This document shows, one piece after another, positions 1 to 13,014 of a stretch of DNA of 64,000 bases. Under the pieces are notes generated by a model that was given only the letters and a program-made list of their open reading frames with translations, did no database searches and was not told the origin of the DNA. Source of the stretch: Phytoseiulus persimilis. Its lineage: Eukaryota; Arthropoda; Arachnida; Mesostigmata; Phytoseiidae. A program made the position numbers and the translations under genes. Location: NCBI GenBank assembly GCA_037576195.1, contig CM075102.1, positions 12,330,245 through 12,394,244 on the forward strand. Direction: 5' to 3'. Each line of letters begins with the position of its first letter. The stretch's first letter is position 1.

Positions 1-169
1 TCATTTCATCTGACGAGAACCTCCCCTGTTACGGCTCTTCCCGATCGCTATTCCGCTCCCTCTTCTCTTAATCAACACATCTGGACTTCTGGTCTGAGTA
101 AGGCAAGCGTGGATCGCGACCGAACGCAGCCCTGTTTTTTTGAACTCTGTGCAATCTAGGTCAGCTGAT

Positions 170-1186
170 ATGTCTCGAACTAGTCGACTAGCGACTCACG
201 CAGGATCGTGGTACACGGAAAAATCAAACGAGCTTCGGAACCAGCTGGACGCCTGGCTGCAGTCAGTGGGTGATGCTACCCATACTCCCGCAAGGGCGAT
301 AATAGCTCCACACGCTGGGTACAGGTACTCCGGCCCAACTGCAGCTTTCGCCTTCAAACAGATCGATCCCGATCGGGTTCGGAAAATCTTCATTTTAGGA
401 CCTTCCCATCACGTCTACCTGGACGGTTGCGCGCTGTCTCCTGCATCGACATACAAAACGCCTTTGATGGATCTCACAATTGACAAAGAAATTTACGACG
501 AGCTTTACAAGACGGGTCTGTTCGAGGAGATGAGTCTAGGGACCGATGAAGATGAGCATTCTATTGAGATGCAGCTCCCTTACATTGCCAAGGTAATTGT
601 GGATGGAATTGTTCTCCAACGCTGAGTGATTCCTGCTAGTAGAGCCTCGAATTACACGAGATCAGCCTGTTCTCGTCTCGTAGTCGCTAACAACACTTTC
701 TTCCCTCAGGTGATGGAGAGGAAGACAAATGGACCATTCACAATCATACCCATCATGGTCGGTGCCATTTCCACCGAAAAAGAAGCGGTGTACGGGAAGG
801 CCCTAGCGAAATATCTCGCTCAAGAAGATGTGTGTTTCGTAGTAAGCTCGGATTTCTGCCACTGGGGCAGCAGATTCCGATATCAACATCAAGAGAAAAA
901 TCAAGGTGATATTTGGAAAAGCATCGAGAAGTTGGATCACGATGGAATGAAGCACATCGAAGACCTCAACCCTACGAATTTTGCTAGTTATCTGAAGAGT
1001 ACGGGAAATACGATTTGCGGACGTCATCCCATTGGCGTTCTCCTCAATAGCGTGGCGACTTTGCAAAAAAGTGCGTTTAGGTTTACTTGCAAATTTCTCA
1101 GATATGCCCAGAGCAGTCGTGTGATTAATCGTCAGGACAGTTCTGTGAGCTACGCCTCAGCCGCGTTCCTGGTCGATGACTCGTAG
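170..1186 (+). CDS. MEMO1: MEMO1 family protein (two exons)
   Basis: This is a complete 299-aa MEMO (mediator of ErbB2-driven cell motility) homologue, close to the usual ~297 aa. The exons are 170-592 and 710-1186; the intron starts gtaatt, ends ccctcag and is phase 0. The start is the first in-frame ATG at 170, followed by the HAGSWY segment typical of the family N-terminus. Other family landmarks are [55 protein letters not shown] and the C-terminal [12 protein letters not shown]. The conserved His, Asp and Cys residues match the metal/redox pocket described for the family. In animals the protein acts in the cytoplasm in microtubule- and actin-dependent motility downstream of receptor tyrosine kinases; that role is inferred from family. 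A possible poly(A) signal AATAAA lies at 1633-1638. Confidence 0.95.
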
Positions 1187-4100
1187 GACTCTACCAAAAG
1201 CTCTGAGCTGATGGTGAATCTACGAAAGGTTGCTTGTGCCTACAGTCGGGACACAAGGCCTTAACCGCAGGGCAAGATCATATGTTCATCTCAACTTGCT
1301 GGATTTCGGGCGACGCAGAATTTGATGTCTCAACTTGTCTGGATTTTCGTGTGGTGTATGGTCTTGTAAGCTAATGTGTCGTGAAGCTGTTTGCATGGAA
1401 ATTGCTACTATAGGACTTCAATAGGCTGAACTAGCCTGAGAGAGAAAGCGAGCGTTCTACCTTAAAGTCTACAGTCCGCCTGTCTGGAGCTCTGGAGGCG
1501 CTCAACAAACGGAGGAGGCGACTTTTTCTAATTTGAAAACTGCGAATCGAGCAAGGTCCTGTAGAGAGGTTTATTTTTGATAATTTCACGCGAAAGTCGT
1601 TTTTTCTCACATTCTGTAGCTTATCTTCCATCAATAAAGGTATCGATAATCCAGGTGATACCTTCGGGTACTATCTCCATCAACGCAGAGACGTTGTGAG
1701 CTCCAACGAGGTCATTACCACGGGAGAGCATCCCAAGAGAATTGACTTGATGTCTTACCGTTCGGCTGCGATTTGGTACCGTTGCTAACGGAAATCGTCG
1801 AACAGCGTCTCTGTCGCTCGTGGTCGTCATGAGTCGGTCAGCGAAAGCCTTTGAGAACCGAGCCGGTATTCTAAGAAAGAGCAGAAAGGAACATGGAAGC
1901 CATTTTCAAACAAAAATCACCCTCTCGGGGATTTCTCTAAAACGTCGTCAATTTCCAGGAAAACATTGCGCCCTTAACCTCGTCCGGGAACGAGTGATGC
2001 TCCTTCACAGCTCTCATCGAAGACCCCTTCCATATTCCTCTTCACTTCTCGGTTGAGAAGTTATACTTATTCGAGAATGACGATGTCATCAAGCGCAAAT
2101 CGCGCCGAAATGCATAGCGGGAATAACTGGATTGAGGGAGAATACCTACGTAGCCTACAGGCTTGCTGATTGTGTCGCAGATCTTGCCTTGTAGAAATAT
2201 CTGGCAGCGTCCCGGCTCGTCAGATAGCTTCCTACACCGATGGAGGACATCCATTGCAAGCGTCTCTTCGGGGTCTCTATGGAGCGCTCTTAGAGATCGG
2301 TCTGGAAAATAATCAGATGAGAACTCGTTCCATGTGTGGAGCGCTGAACGAAGTCGGAGACTTGGGACATTCCGTCCTAGAATGCGCTGTGAGTTTGCGC
2401 GGAAGCTGCAACCGCTCCGCCAGGTGTTGCGGTCCGCAAGAGTCCTTACCCGAACCCGAGAATCCAAACATTTCCTGTTTGCTCTCGGATTTAGAGTCCA
2501 GCCTCCAGAGTGAGGATCACAAGCCTCAACCCCTACTCCTCTCGTTGACCAACTCAGCGGTGAGAGCGTCGAGAACGTATTGACGGGACATCCGTGAAAT
2601 TTTCGAGGGTCGCCCCATGACTGACGTGCCTTGAAGGCGGGAGAGAAGAACCTAATACGGTTGAAAGCATACCGGTGATGGCATGAGAAGACCAGATCGA
2701 ACAAGTCATGAACTTGATGGGGGAACGGGCGATCGTATGGCGGCAGGAGTGAAATCGACCTTGAAAACGCCCCGAGGCTTGCCAATGTACCTCCCGCTCC
2801 AATATTCGGTTATAAGATGAGACCCGAAGGAGCGACTGTGTAGAATGAGCCTCGAGTATTCCTCGCCCATCGACTCATATACTCTAATCCTCTTCCCTAT
2901 GCGATGAATCTCTCCGGGGAGGATCCAGAAAGCATGGTTCGTTGATCCAGCAAAACTCCGGAGTGGTGCTTGATGGAGCTCACCGATAGCGTGTCGGTCA
3001 CATGTTTCTCTCGAAATGGAATTTTCCTCTAATGAACCGATCGCGGGATGTTCTCGAACTGGGTACTCAATTATTGGATCCCTGGACACGTCGATCAGAA
3101 GCTTGGAACTGCACTCGAGAGTTTTCATGAGAAGCGTTGAGAGTGATCCAAACGCTGCCATGCAGCCGGGAGAGAACAGCTCTCAAATAATTATTGGATT
3201 CGATCTCGATTCTGGAGCCCGCCTTGGGACTGCGCGAGGATCGGGGTCGGAAAAACTCTCGGGTCAGAGAACGACAAATGAGGAGGAGCCAACATCAAGT
3301 CATCAGGCTCTTCCGTCTGCTCCTCGAGGACGAGACCGAAATTTTCACTCGGATGAATTTTTAGCCACGGTCAGCCTTCGGGTGAATTTTGCACAACGCG
3401 CAATGCTGTTGTTGGCACGTCCCGCCCGATTGTGCCCGGAACGTGCCTGTATATTCGTCGCAGCTGATACAACTGATCCTCAAATCTCTCCTGTTGTGCT
3501 TGAGGGCGGCAAGGGGAACAGTTGCGGACCTGCTGTCGACACGTGGGGTTATGATCCAGGATGCCTCCGAGCGTGAGTAGTTTTAGGGCCTCGGTCGTTT
3601 TGACGGAAGACCATCTGGTGCCAGACATTCTGTCGCAGATTCAGATGGAGCTTCCCTGAGTCATCTAAGCTATTGAGACAATATTGTTACGTGGTTATTG
3701 ACTCTTTCTTGCGGCTCATATGACTCCGGGAGCTTTCAACAATAGTTCCCGTTACCTCAGGCAACGAAACTGTCGCTAGAATGGCTCACACCAAGAATCG
3801 CTCGCTGTTGTATCATAGATATCTATTTCCGAGTGTATGAAACGAACGCCACTTTCCCCCCCGCTCAGCTGGCTCGGCACTCCTGTAGCCAGCATCTCTC
3901 AGAACCTGGCACTCTCGTATACTTTCATCTTCTCGAATGACGGTGAGAGAGGATGCATCCAGGCAGAAGCTTCCAGTCTCACAGGGGAAGGCGCGACGAA
4001 TCCACAATTACCGTACATGATCCATGCCCTCCATTAATACGGGGGAAGCCCGCCCTCGTTGTCCGCGTTCAAAAAACTCTCATGTCCCACAAGAAAACAT

Positions 4101-4427
4101 CAATCGCCACGGAACGGTATCATCTCGATTGCTATGATGATTCATGGGGGCTCCATCTGATTGTGGGCGGAAATGACATTTCGTCCAGGACGCCAAAAAA
4201 CTCGCGCCAAGATGTGCGACTTGATTAATTCCATACTGGCTGAAAGACAGAGAACCCTGCAGCTCCGTTCTCGTTCCACATCGGAACGTTTTAAGGGTGC
4301 AACCGAGTCCTAGATCGTCTTCCCTCTGATTCAGGAACACGATGATCTGCCTCCAGCCAATGGGGCCCACGCCATCTCCAGTGTGAGATACTATCCCGAA
4401 GCTACGATCAGTCCTGCGGTCCCCATC
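1187..4427. other. Unassigned stretch between MEMO1 and STAT
   Basis: About 3.2 kb with no gene I can name. Several minus-strand open frames look more protein-like than chance. One at 2706-3161 has a stretch rich in aromatic and charged residues. A short one ends at 1621 with the residues ALMEIVPEGITW close to its stop. Candidate splice sites exist between them, but no chain of exons kept one frame. They may be a small minus-strand gene, decayed coding sequence or noise. The rest may hold the 5' non-coding exons and promoter of STAT. Confidence 0.3.
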
Positions 4428-6936
4428 ATGTCCAGCTGGTCCCGGATTCTCAATTTACCAGAACAGCTCCTTCTAAGAGTTCTGGGCCTCTACGAGGGAA
4501 GGATTCCGATATCAGTGCGAAAAACGCTCACCCACTGGATTGACCGGCAAAACTGGCTGGAGCTAGATCCGGAGCGTCCTGAACTCCGAAACACCATGCG
4601 ATTCGTATTCGACGAACTCTGCGCTCTGAATGAAGTGGGTGAATCCTAATTCTTGACGAAATGTATCTGATTGCCGGTTCATTTCGAGCGCAAAGTCAAA
4701 TTCACCTGTGCAGTGATTCCGTTCTGAGAAGGCAATGACTGACGATTCCACAGGAGAGATTCAGGAACTCGGCCGGAATCGCCGATCTTGAACGACTCAG
4801 CGGAGCGTTTGCCCAGCTCAGAGAATACTACGCACCAGATCCAACACTTCTGATCGCAGTGCTCCGGGAATGTGTTCTTGAGGAACAACAAATATTGAAG
4901 TCTTTCGACTACTCTATGCCGAGACCCATCGATATGTTCCCCGAAGAAAGAGTCTTGGAATTTCAACAGGATTACAACTTCCTGTCAAGCGACTCACTGG
5001 TACTGAGGCGACGGTTACAGCAGTTGTCGCGTTTCCATATGGAGCTGTTGCGCTTGGGCGACAAATCTGTGGAGCAGGAGAGGCTTCTGCAGGAATATAT
5101 TCTGACTAATGAGCCCGAAGAAGTTGTTCAAAAGATCCGTCTGGAGCTGGAAACTTCTAGGAGCAAAATCAGCAAGAGAACAGAGGATATCGAAACGGCC
5201 TTCCAAAACTTTTTCGAGTGCTTCCATAGTAAGTACGCCCCAGCGTGTCCCGAAGCTTCTAACAATCATCCGGGGGTCGCAGGACTGATCGACGACAATT
5301 TTTTCTTCAGGCAGAGTGGATCGTCTTGCCAAACTACTAATTCGCTTCGTTAACAAACATTTCTGGGAGTTTGAGAGGAGCCGCCAGGCTGTGGCCAACG
5401 GGCACCTCGCGGTAGATAGTCTCAGCACGGTACAGCATTGCTTCGAATGTCTCGTTTCCCTCATACAAACTCACCTCCAGTCTTTACTACAACTCGGCTC
5501 CCTCGTGCGGCAAACACCGAACATGTCTGTGTTTCTCCTGGAATTCAAATTACCCCTTCTACTCGAACGTTTACGCGAGATGTATATAAGGCTCCTACAC
5601 GCTTCTTTCTTCGTCGAGGAGCAGCCTGAGCAAGTTGTATTGAGCGGCGAAAGTCTCACCTGTAAGATCCGCTATCTGCTCGGGAACCGTCTCCTTCCCG
5701 GTATCAGGCCTGAGGTGAGGGCAACCCTTATCAGCGAGGGAAACTTCACAGCGTTCATCCACTCAGAGGATCCTGACAGCAATCCGGAGAACAATTCTTC
5801 ATCGACGAACCTTGAAACCATCTCTGGAGAAACCGCGGCTCGATTCCAATTGAGAATCGGCATCGTCGACCGAACATCAGGCAAACTTCGTCCAACGCCA
5901 GTTATCGGAGGGAAATGTCGTCTCTACTTTGAAGCCAGCTTCAGCGCAGCCGGCTTGAGAGTTCAATTGTGTTCTAGATCATTGAATTTCGTCGTGATCC
6001 CAGACATTAGCCGCCAGAGGGCCGCTAGAGCGAGTGTTTTCTGGGACAACCTCCATCCGGATACGACGAGAAAGTCCTTCGAGGTCCAAGATAAGATGAA
6101 ATGGGGCATAGTGTCTCATTCTCTCTTCACGAAGTTCTATGCAGAGACCGGCATTCATCTCTCAGACCGACATCTCCAATGCTTGGCATCTGAGGCATTT
6201 CGGAGGCCATGCTCGACGGAGATAGGCGGAGAGGAACTGCTGACTTGGTCCGAATTCGGCGAGGACCCACTCCCAGGACGCGATTTCACTTTTTGGGAAT
6301 GGTTCCACGCGAATATGGAGCTGACACGCGATCATCTGAGCCCTTTCGGCCTGAGCGGTGCACTTTTGGGATTCATCGATTTGGAAAGAGCTGAATGTTT
6401 TCTGCGGGACGAACAAAATGGATCGTTCCTGCTACGGTTTTCCGAATCGCACCTGGGGGCTGTTTCGATCGTCAGCGTCGAGCTAGACCAAAGTCGAAAG
6501 CGAGTCTTCAGGAATCAAACTTTCTCCACTCAAGATCTGGAGCACCGCACGCTCGCTGACAGACTGTCAGAGCTGAAGGTGAGTTGAGCTCTCTCCATTT
6601 CAGACCTTCTCTCGATATTTTCATGGCTTATTGCCTCATCGCGACACCTACGGAGTGAAATCCGTTCAGGGGCTCTTCGAAAGTACGTCTCATATCGAGT
6701 GAAATCTTTTGAAATCTCCCCTTCGAGAGGAGAAAACCCTTTCCCTATTTCCCCCGACGTCGCGAAGGAAAAACCCGGAACCGACCGCACCCGTATGAGC
6801 TTCTAGATGCGAGCCATACTCTTTGGTCGAGCTTATTCGATTTTTTTTCCAGAATATTTTATACTGCTACCCCGATACTCCGAAGCACATGCTGATTCGT
6901 GATTTGTGCCCGTTGTCTGGGAATATGAATGTTTGA
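4428..6936 (+). CDS. STAT: STAT transcription factor with shortened C-terminus
   Basis: This is a 677-aa STAT, shorter than the usual 750-850 aa. The exons are 4428-4634, 4754-5228, 5311-6578 and 6853-6936, with phases agreeing at every junction. The N-terminal interaction domain begins MSSWSRILNLPEQ and includes a typical WIDRQNW segment. A coiled-coil domain follows (about residues 110-310), then the beta-barrel DNA-binding domain with FVVIPDISRQRA, and the linker with DFTFWEWFHANMEL. The SH2 domain carries GSFLLRFSES, whose Arg binds phosphotyrosine. STATs dimerise through SH2-phosphotyrosine contacts after JAK activation and enter the nucleus. Here the last exon reads NILYCYPDTPKHML, equivalent to the LYPDxPK strand near the end of the family SH2, then stops about 14 residues later. 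The conserved activating tyrosine and transactivation tail are absent. Possible AATAAA at 7218-7223. Confidence 0.93.
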
Positions 6937-7617
6937 CTTTAGAAGCTGAGGAAAGGACTGCGTGGGATATCGTTCAGTGATGGCATCAGGAAAAAATGAC
7001 TAATGGCATGAGGAATCCAGGCTCTGGCCATGTGGAGAGCTTATCAACGGGCGTGATCGTTGTGGAAGATCGCCGTCGAGATGCGAATTATATTGTGTGG
7101 CTACGAAAGCTCTTCTGATACTCCCACACCATCAGATCCAGAAGTCTCGGTGGGATATCTACGTTAACGGATGTTTTTACCGTATCTAGGTTCACTCTGC
7201 ACACCTTCAATCGCTGCAATAAACTGACGTACAGTGCAAAGGAGACTTGATGATGGGAGCTTTGATTTCGAATCCGGACGCGGTGGAAACGAGAATGAAT
7301 GTTGATTCGTTTTGTGCAGTTTCGAATGGTGTTTCGTGTGGGAAACGTGGAAAGTCGGAAGAGAGCTCGAGTGTGAAGCGAGAGTGGACGGTGTATGACT
7401 ACGGAGAGCTGATGCTCCGGGTCGCGTCGGCACCAGTAACATAGGGACGTGCCTGCAGACATGTCGGCCGGCTCTCCTCGCAATCTGACGATGGGATTGG
7501 GTTGAGAGATGGTGATCCCGATAACTGAGGAGTCGGTCATAGATGCTTCTTGAGCATTTTGAGCGAATGTTCCCCTCTATGGAGACTGGATTTACTCGTA
7601 CCCACGACTTTTTGCCC

Positions 7618-8417
7618 TCATTGTGAACGGTATCGCGGACTCGCTCCTTGAACCATACTGCAGTTGAGCATAGCCGGTCCCGAGGCAAGGAACGAAATAG
7701 GTAAACGCTCAGATGAAGGGTCATGGAGGATGAACGGCGCCATGAGCCCGGAAAGACCCGAAATCTTCACAAAAGCCCTCCTGAATCCCTTCTTATAATC
7801 AAAATCATCTGAAGCACTGGATAGTCTCACTTTCGTGTCGTCTGGTAGACACGTAGACAGTGAGAGGTCGTAAATCAGCGAACGCAAACTCGCGTCCCTT
7901 GCATCGGTGGTCGACAAGCCCTCTGCCCGGGCCTTCTCACCGGTTGTAATAGAACCTTTTCCGGCCGACCGGGACGGGTTGAGTTGCCCTGAAGTCTCGA
8001 AAACGATGTCTCGTTGGGGTTTTAACTTCTGTGAATTGAGCGGGGATGCACACATTTGATTTCGATTGTACTTCTAGTGTGAGTAAGGTTGTGTTGTGAC
8101 TTCATGGATCCGCCCCGAATTCATGCGAAGGGCGTTTGCCCTGGCGGAAGACCAGATCTTGCTTCCCGCTTCTTCGCTTTGAAGGTCGACCCACCCGTCT
8201 CCCCTCCTCGGAGTTCATTGGCCACTCGGTTCCCTGAAAGCGGCACCTGGCAAGCGTCGTCCATGGGATGAAGCCAGAAAGAAACCGCGGACCAAACCCA
8301 CTCTCGAGCCAAGGAGCCGGCAATAAGCGTAACGACACGTTCGATCTCCGTGATGAGCTCATACATCAGATTGGAGAACTCCTCCCGGTCGGGACTCCTT
8401 GCAAAGTTCAGACGGAA
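7618..8417 (-). CDS. Unidentified minus-strand gene fragment (two exons)
   Basis: I do not recognise this protein. One open stretch runs from 8417 down to a CAG|gtgccg donor at 8247, and contains EEFSNLMYELITEIERVV and a tryptophan-rich segment ending HPMDDACQ. An acceptor (ttcacag) lies just above 8028. The frame after it is phase 0, matching the donor, and runs through KLKPQRDIVFE and LIYDLSLSTCLPDD to about residue 190 before a stop at 7618. The matching phases and residue composition suggest real exons. The start, the end and further exons (an open frame at 7088-7540 is a candidate last exon) are unresolved. A decayed gene is possible. Confidence 0.35.
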
Positions 8418-10179
8418 TCATTGATACTCCTCCCAACTTGATCCTTGACTCGATAGCTTTCAGTTCGAACTCCAACCTGACTCAATACGAGACTAGAACG
8501 CTTCAGTTCGGGAGCGTTAATAATTAATTGTTTGAACAAGTGTTCACCCGCCTTTGACCGTGGATTGGAGCATTATTTCGCCACAGCCTTTAGTCTTGTC
8601 GCATTTTCGCTGGCCGGCGTCATTCGAACTCAATAACGATCGAACTGTAACGGCAACAACCCTCACGAGCCCTCACTATATGGAAAGTTATTTCGAAGGA
8701 ACGATGACCGACCAAATCAAGCTGAGCCGATGCGAATGGATCGAGGAGTCCTGCGCTCGGTCGGCTTAAATCTTGTTCGGTGGCGTAGGATCACGTTCCG
8801 GGCATGTTCTCCACGAGAGGCATCCTCGATCTGACGCTTCGCATCACTTGTTTTCGTCTCATCACCAGAAAACCACACCGAGAATCATGGCAGTTTTTTT
8901 TTCCGGGGGTATCACGCTCATGCCTCCTAGTGAGTTTTTAAGAAAAAGCGGGGGAAGTGTGTGTTTTTCAAGAACCTTCCAGAGGCCACATCTCCGCGTA
9001 TTCACAAGGAATTACGAGAACGTCCCTTTCGTCGGAATGTTCAAATCAAGAAGCGCGTTGCGACTTCGTCCGTCTCATTCAACTCGATTCCAAGCAGATC
9101 GGGTGAGGTACCAGTGTCGTGTTCTTCAGAGATTTGAACCATGAGAAATCACGGCTCAACGTGGTTATTCACATGTATTACGATCGATGCCAAGAATTGC
9201 GAGCGCAGCTGATAATTTTGGCACTAGCTTGACCCAGGAAAAGACGCATTTGCGGTATCGGACCATTTCAATGATTCTTTAACACTGCTTCACCTTTCAG
9301 GTACTACTTACGTGACGAACGATACAGAAGGCGTGAGCCAAGGCTTCTCTCGCTATGCGCGCATCCGTTGTAGACTACTCCATCTCACTGAAAACACGCG
9401 CCCTTGGCGGTCTTCAAGTAACAGAACACTCGGGGGTTCGCAAGAAGGAACGACTGCAGGGCCAGGATCTTGTCTCATGTCAAGCCTCATCTTATCAACA
9501 ATGGAGTCCGCAATGGAACGGACGAAGTCGGAGCTTCCTCATACATTCAGAAATAACGCGGTGTTACGCATGACTATCGGCGGAAACTTCTCGCCAGACT
9601 TTTTAGGCAACGTAGTCCACATGGAGCATTGCGACAACATCCAGCATTGCGAGGAGCGTTTATGAACCGCCTCCTTCGTCGCCGGTATCGGCCTCTGAGA
9701 TCGAAGCGAACGGGAAAGATGTTATGCGGCCTCGACAGAGCGACTTCATACGATATCGTTCTGATCAAAGATGCATTCACTGGATTGATCTTTGAGAAAC
9801 GATGCTTTGCTATTCAGGACACCCTCGACGCCTCTCTGGTGAGTTAACTACCAAACGAACAAACCCGTTCGTGAAGCTTTTGATTCAGATAAGCAGAACC
9901 ACGATGAGCCTAATCGAGGTAAATTCGCAAATCAGTGAGCCACGTGGGGCCGGCTGAGGCAACCATCATGTTGGAGTTTGGTACGGAGTTTTGGTAATGG
10001 ACAACGAGAATATTCCGTGAAGTCCATGTCCGCCCACGACATGTCACTGAAACCTGGGGAAACGATTTGGAGAACATCATTGACGCTGTCGCAAGCCACA
10101 AACAAGTAGATCTCAGGTTTGCAGGTCGCTACAACTGTAACGAGCTAGACACTGATTTAGCCCATTTGACGAGGACGAA

Positions 10180-10613
10180 TCCAGCCTGCAACGGCAAAGG
10201 TGTACCCCTCCGAGATTCAATCACTTCTTGCAGAAGGTGAGCTCATAGCAACATTTGCCGTAGCAGGACCTCATATTCGACAGTCAAACTACTCATATTC
10301 CAACGGACTCGAGTCTTAGTCCCCTCCGGAACGCTCATTGCTCAGTGAACAGCTGAGAGCGAATACCAAGAGATGATTTGAACCTAGAAGCCGAGAGCCT
10401 CCTCATCAAGCTTGCCTTCTTTTATCAGGTGACCTGCTCGAGCAAGTACGAGAGCATTCAACTTCAGACACAGCGATCGAATGTGTCACGGATGATATTT
10501 CCGACAGTATGCAGAAAACCCAGCAGAAGGATATCGACCGCCGTATTCCAAAACAAAAAAAACCTATGCTGGAGGGGGGAATCGTGTTCATCGTCTCAGA
10601 AGTGGCTTTCTGA
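10180..10613 (+). CDS. Unidentified pair of plus-strand exons
   Basis: Two short open stretches fit together. The first runs up to a GCAGAAG|gtgagc donor at 10236 and ends with residues SEIQSLLAE. The second begins after tttatcag at 10429. Joined in phase 1 they read on as GDLLEQVREHSTSD and continue to a stop at 10611-10613, with the last residues IVFIVSEVAF. Other frames of the second stretch are far less protein-like. I recognise no domain, and exons further upstream are unresolved. An acceptor-like site at 10160 and a candidate upstream exon ending with a gtgagt donor near 9840 would fit one gene. Confidence 0.3.
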
Positions 10614-13014
10614 GATTACTTATCGCGTTCCCACGGATGGACCTCCTCTTCTGCTCAAAATCGTGGCTCTTTGGCACTACCGCAGAACTTATCCCCTAGG
10701 GAATTGACCTGTTCTCGAGCTCATTTCCCGGCGAGGAAGCAAACGGAAATCAAGCGAACTCAGGGACCCGACTAAAATGGATTTATCCCTGTTTGAAAAC
10801 GAACGCGCCAAGTCCCCTTCAGGGTTGAGGGAAAACCCTCGTTCTGTTGCCGAGGACGCTGCCGGCGACTAGATGGGTTAGAACGGAAAACACCGCACCG
10901 AGTGGTGTTACATAACCTGTAAGATCCGCCACTGTGCTTTACTCCGAGAGTAGGATTGAACCATCCAGCTCATCCGGAGAAGGAATGTGCAGCATTCGGC
11001 TCTGCTCTCACGGCTACGACGGACTTCTGGAGTTAACGGATCTTCCGGAGATTCTGCGTTGGTTTCCTTCTAGCTGTGATGTCGACCCTAGTTCGATCCT
11101 GCGGGGCGAGGGACGAGACTAGAAGCCAGGAATAGCAGGAAGCCAGCATCATGTTCCACCAGACTGACATAAACATTTCGTGGATCGCATTCCTGACGGA
11201 CTACGTAAGTGCAATAGCCCCGTAGCAGCTAGGAGGGCCGGGCACTACATTGATGCCTCCGACAGACGCTTCAGGTCTAATAAGAATCCCAGCAGAGTCA
11301 GCGACAACGTGGCTGAGATAGCGGCAGGACGAAACTCGTGTTTATCTCAGGGGCTACCCATCCCTCCGAGAACGGGTCTTGGAGGGATCTTCGGGAGCTT
11401 CCATCACCGGTTCAACCCGCGTATAACCCAAAACAACTGAACCTTGCGCTTTCTGAGAACCGGCGGAAGATGAAGAATCGCCCCCTCCCAAAGTGAATCT
11501 GTCGTGCGAGGAACCTTGCGCATCGAGAACTCCAGATGAACAGACCAGCTTCTTCATACGTCAAGTTTCCGTGATGATAATCCTGGATCTGCACACCAGA
11601 GTTGCCCATGTGAGAAAATATTGAGTCCGAAAACCGCGCTTCCTTCTAGTTCCTGTAGTTTCTGAGGAGGGCGCTGATTTCAGAGCCGTATGCTGCTCCA
11701 CTGAGCTCCCAGGGGGAGCCACACTCCACCGTATCCTCAGTTCACTGAACTCCACGAAGTCCTCTGCAGTCAAAGCCACCGACAAGGCTTTTTCGAATCC
11801 TCGTCGCTTTACGGTGAAATCGCGTCCAACCTCGAGCTCTGTTCGCGCGGGAGGTGCCGTCGGCGAACACAGCGAGCGTGCTTTGTCGACCCATACGTCG
11901 AGCGAATCCGCCCTCCTGCCGCGAGCAACTAGTGAACACAGTGCGCGAGGCAGTGCACTCTAGCCCGAAGTCACAGCGAGCGTAAGTTTGAATTTCCCCC
12001 CTCCTGCTCGCTCATTGTTTAAAGCATGTTCGTTGTTTTCCGGCTGCAGGAAGCAGGGAGGGGCGATGTGGAGCTTATCGGATAAAGCCGGTGCCCCACG
12101 TGACGACTCTTTGAATTACCTCCGTGCTGAAGGAAATAGGTAATCATTCCTTCCGAATGAACCAGTTGTGTTTGTTTTGATCTATCCTGTCCAGGTGGAT
12201 GAAGCCACTAACGCTGGACGACATCTCTTGTGCGGAACGGGATGGGGTCCAACTGCAGTGTTCACGCGGGGAGTAGAGGAGAGCGTAATCGGTGGCCTCT
12301 CACCACCAGAGCTACTTTGGTGGAAGCCGTGCGTCCCATTCTGCCTTGAATCCTTATTCCGTCTAATTGAGGGACTCGAGAGAATGAATGCTGAAATTCA
12401 TCCGGAGTGCAGTGACTCTCAGAGATCCGCAGAAAATCGCTCCGTTTCGATCTCCTATCTAGGTCTCCTTAGGCATCGCATTTGCGCCCGAATCATCGTC
12501 AAAGACCTTTGGGACAATCCCGCATCCGAATCCACGAATCTCATTCGGCTCATTCACACCCCATATATTATTGATCACCAGAACCCCCCCACGGAATAAC
12601 ATATAATTGAACCTGCAAGCGGGGTCTGAACCTTTCGAAACTGTGGCGTCTGAAGAGACGTCTCTGGGTAGGCTGCGAGTCCCGATGCGATCGGAATATG
12701 CGCGGTTTCAATTCGAGCAAACACGATCTGACGCTCACGGGCAGCTCCTGTTGGTCAGAGATTGTTGGCCCTCGAAACTCATCGGAGCACAATAAGCTGT
12801 CAATCGATTGAAGCATTCGACGGTTATCAAACATAACGCCTGCTTCGGCGGACGGTCAGACGTGATTAAGATCTCCACAACAACAGACCCAATACATCTC
12901 TCGTAACGATCCTGTATCCGGATGTAACGGAAGTTCCGAAGTGGGATTCCATGTCGAGAGCCCCAGCTCTGCAATAATGACTCTCTTGCTTTCAGAAGAC
13001 TCGGTGATTGTTAA

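Larger units (their letters stand above)
6937..13014. other. Long stretch with only tentative coding traces
   Basis: About 6 kb between STAT and synapsin. Two places look like real but unidentified exons and have their own entries (7618-8417 minus, 10180-10613 plus). Other protein-like open frames, such as 12168-12599 plus and 11412-11785 minus, could not be joined into a phase-consistent chain. A GC-rich segment at about 11740-11984, followed by a gtaagt donor, would suit a 5' non-coding exon of synapsin; this is a guess. I saw no rRNA, tRNA or transposase. Confidence 0.3.
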
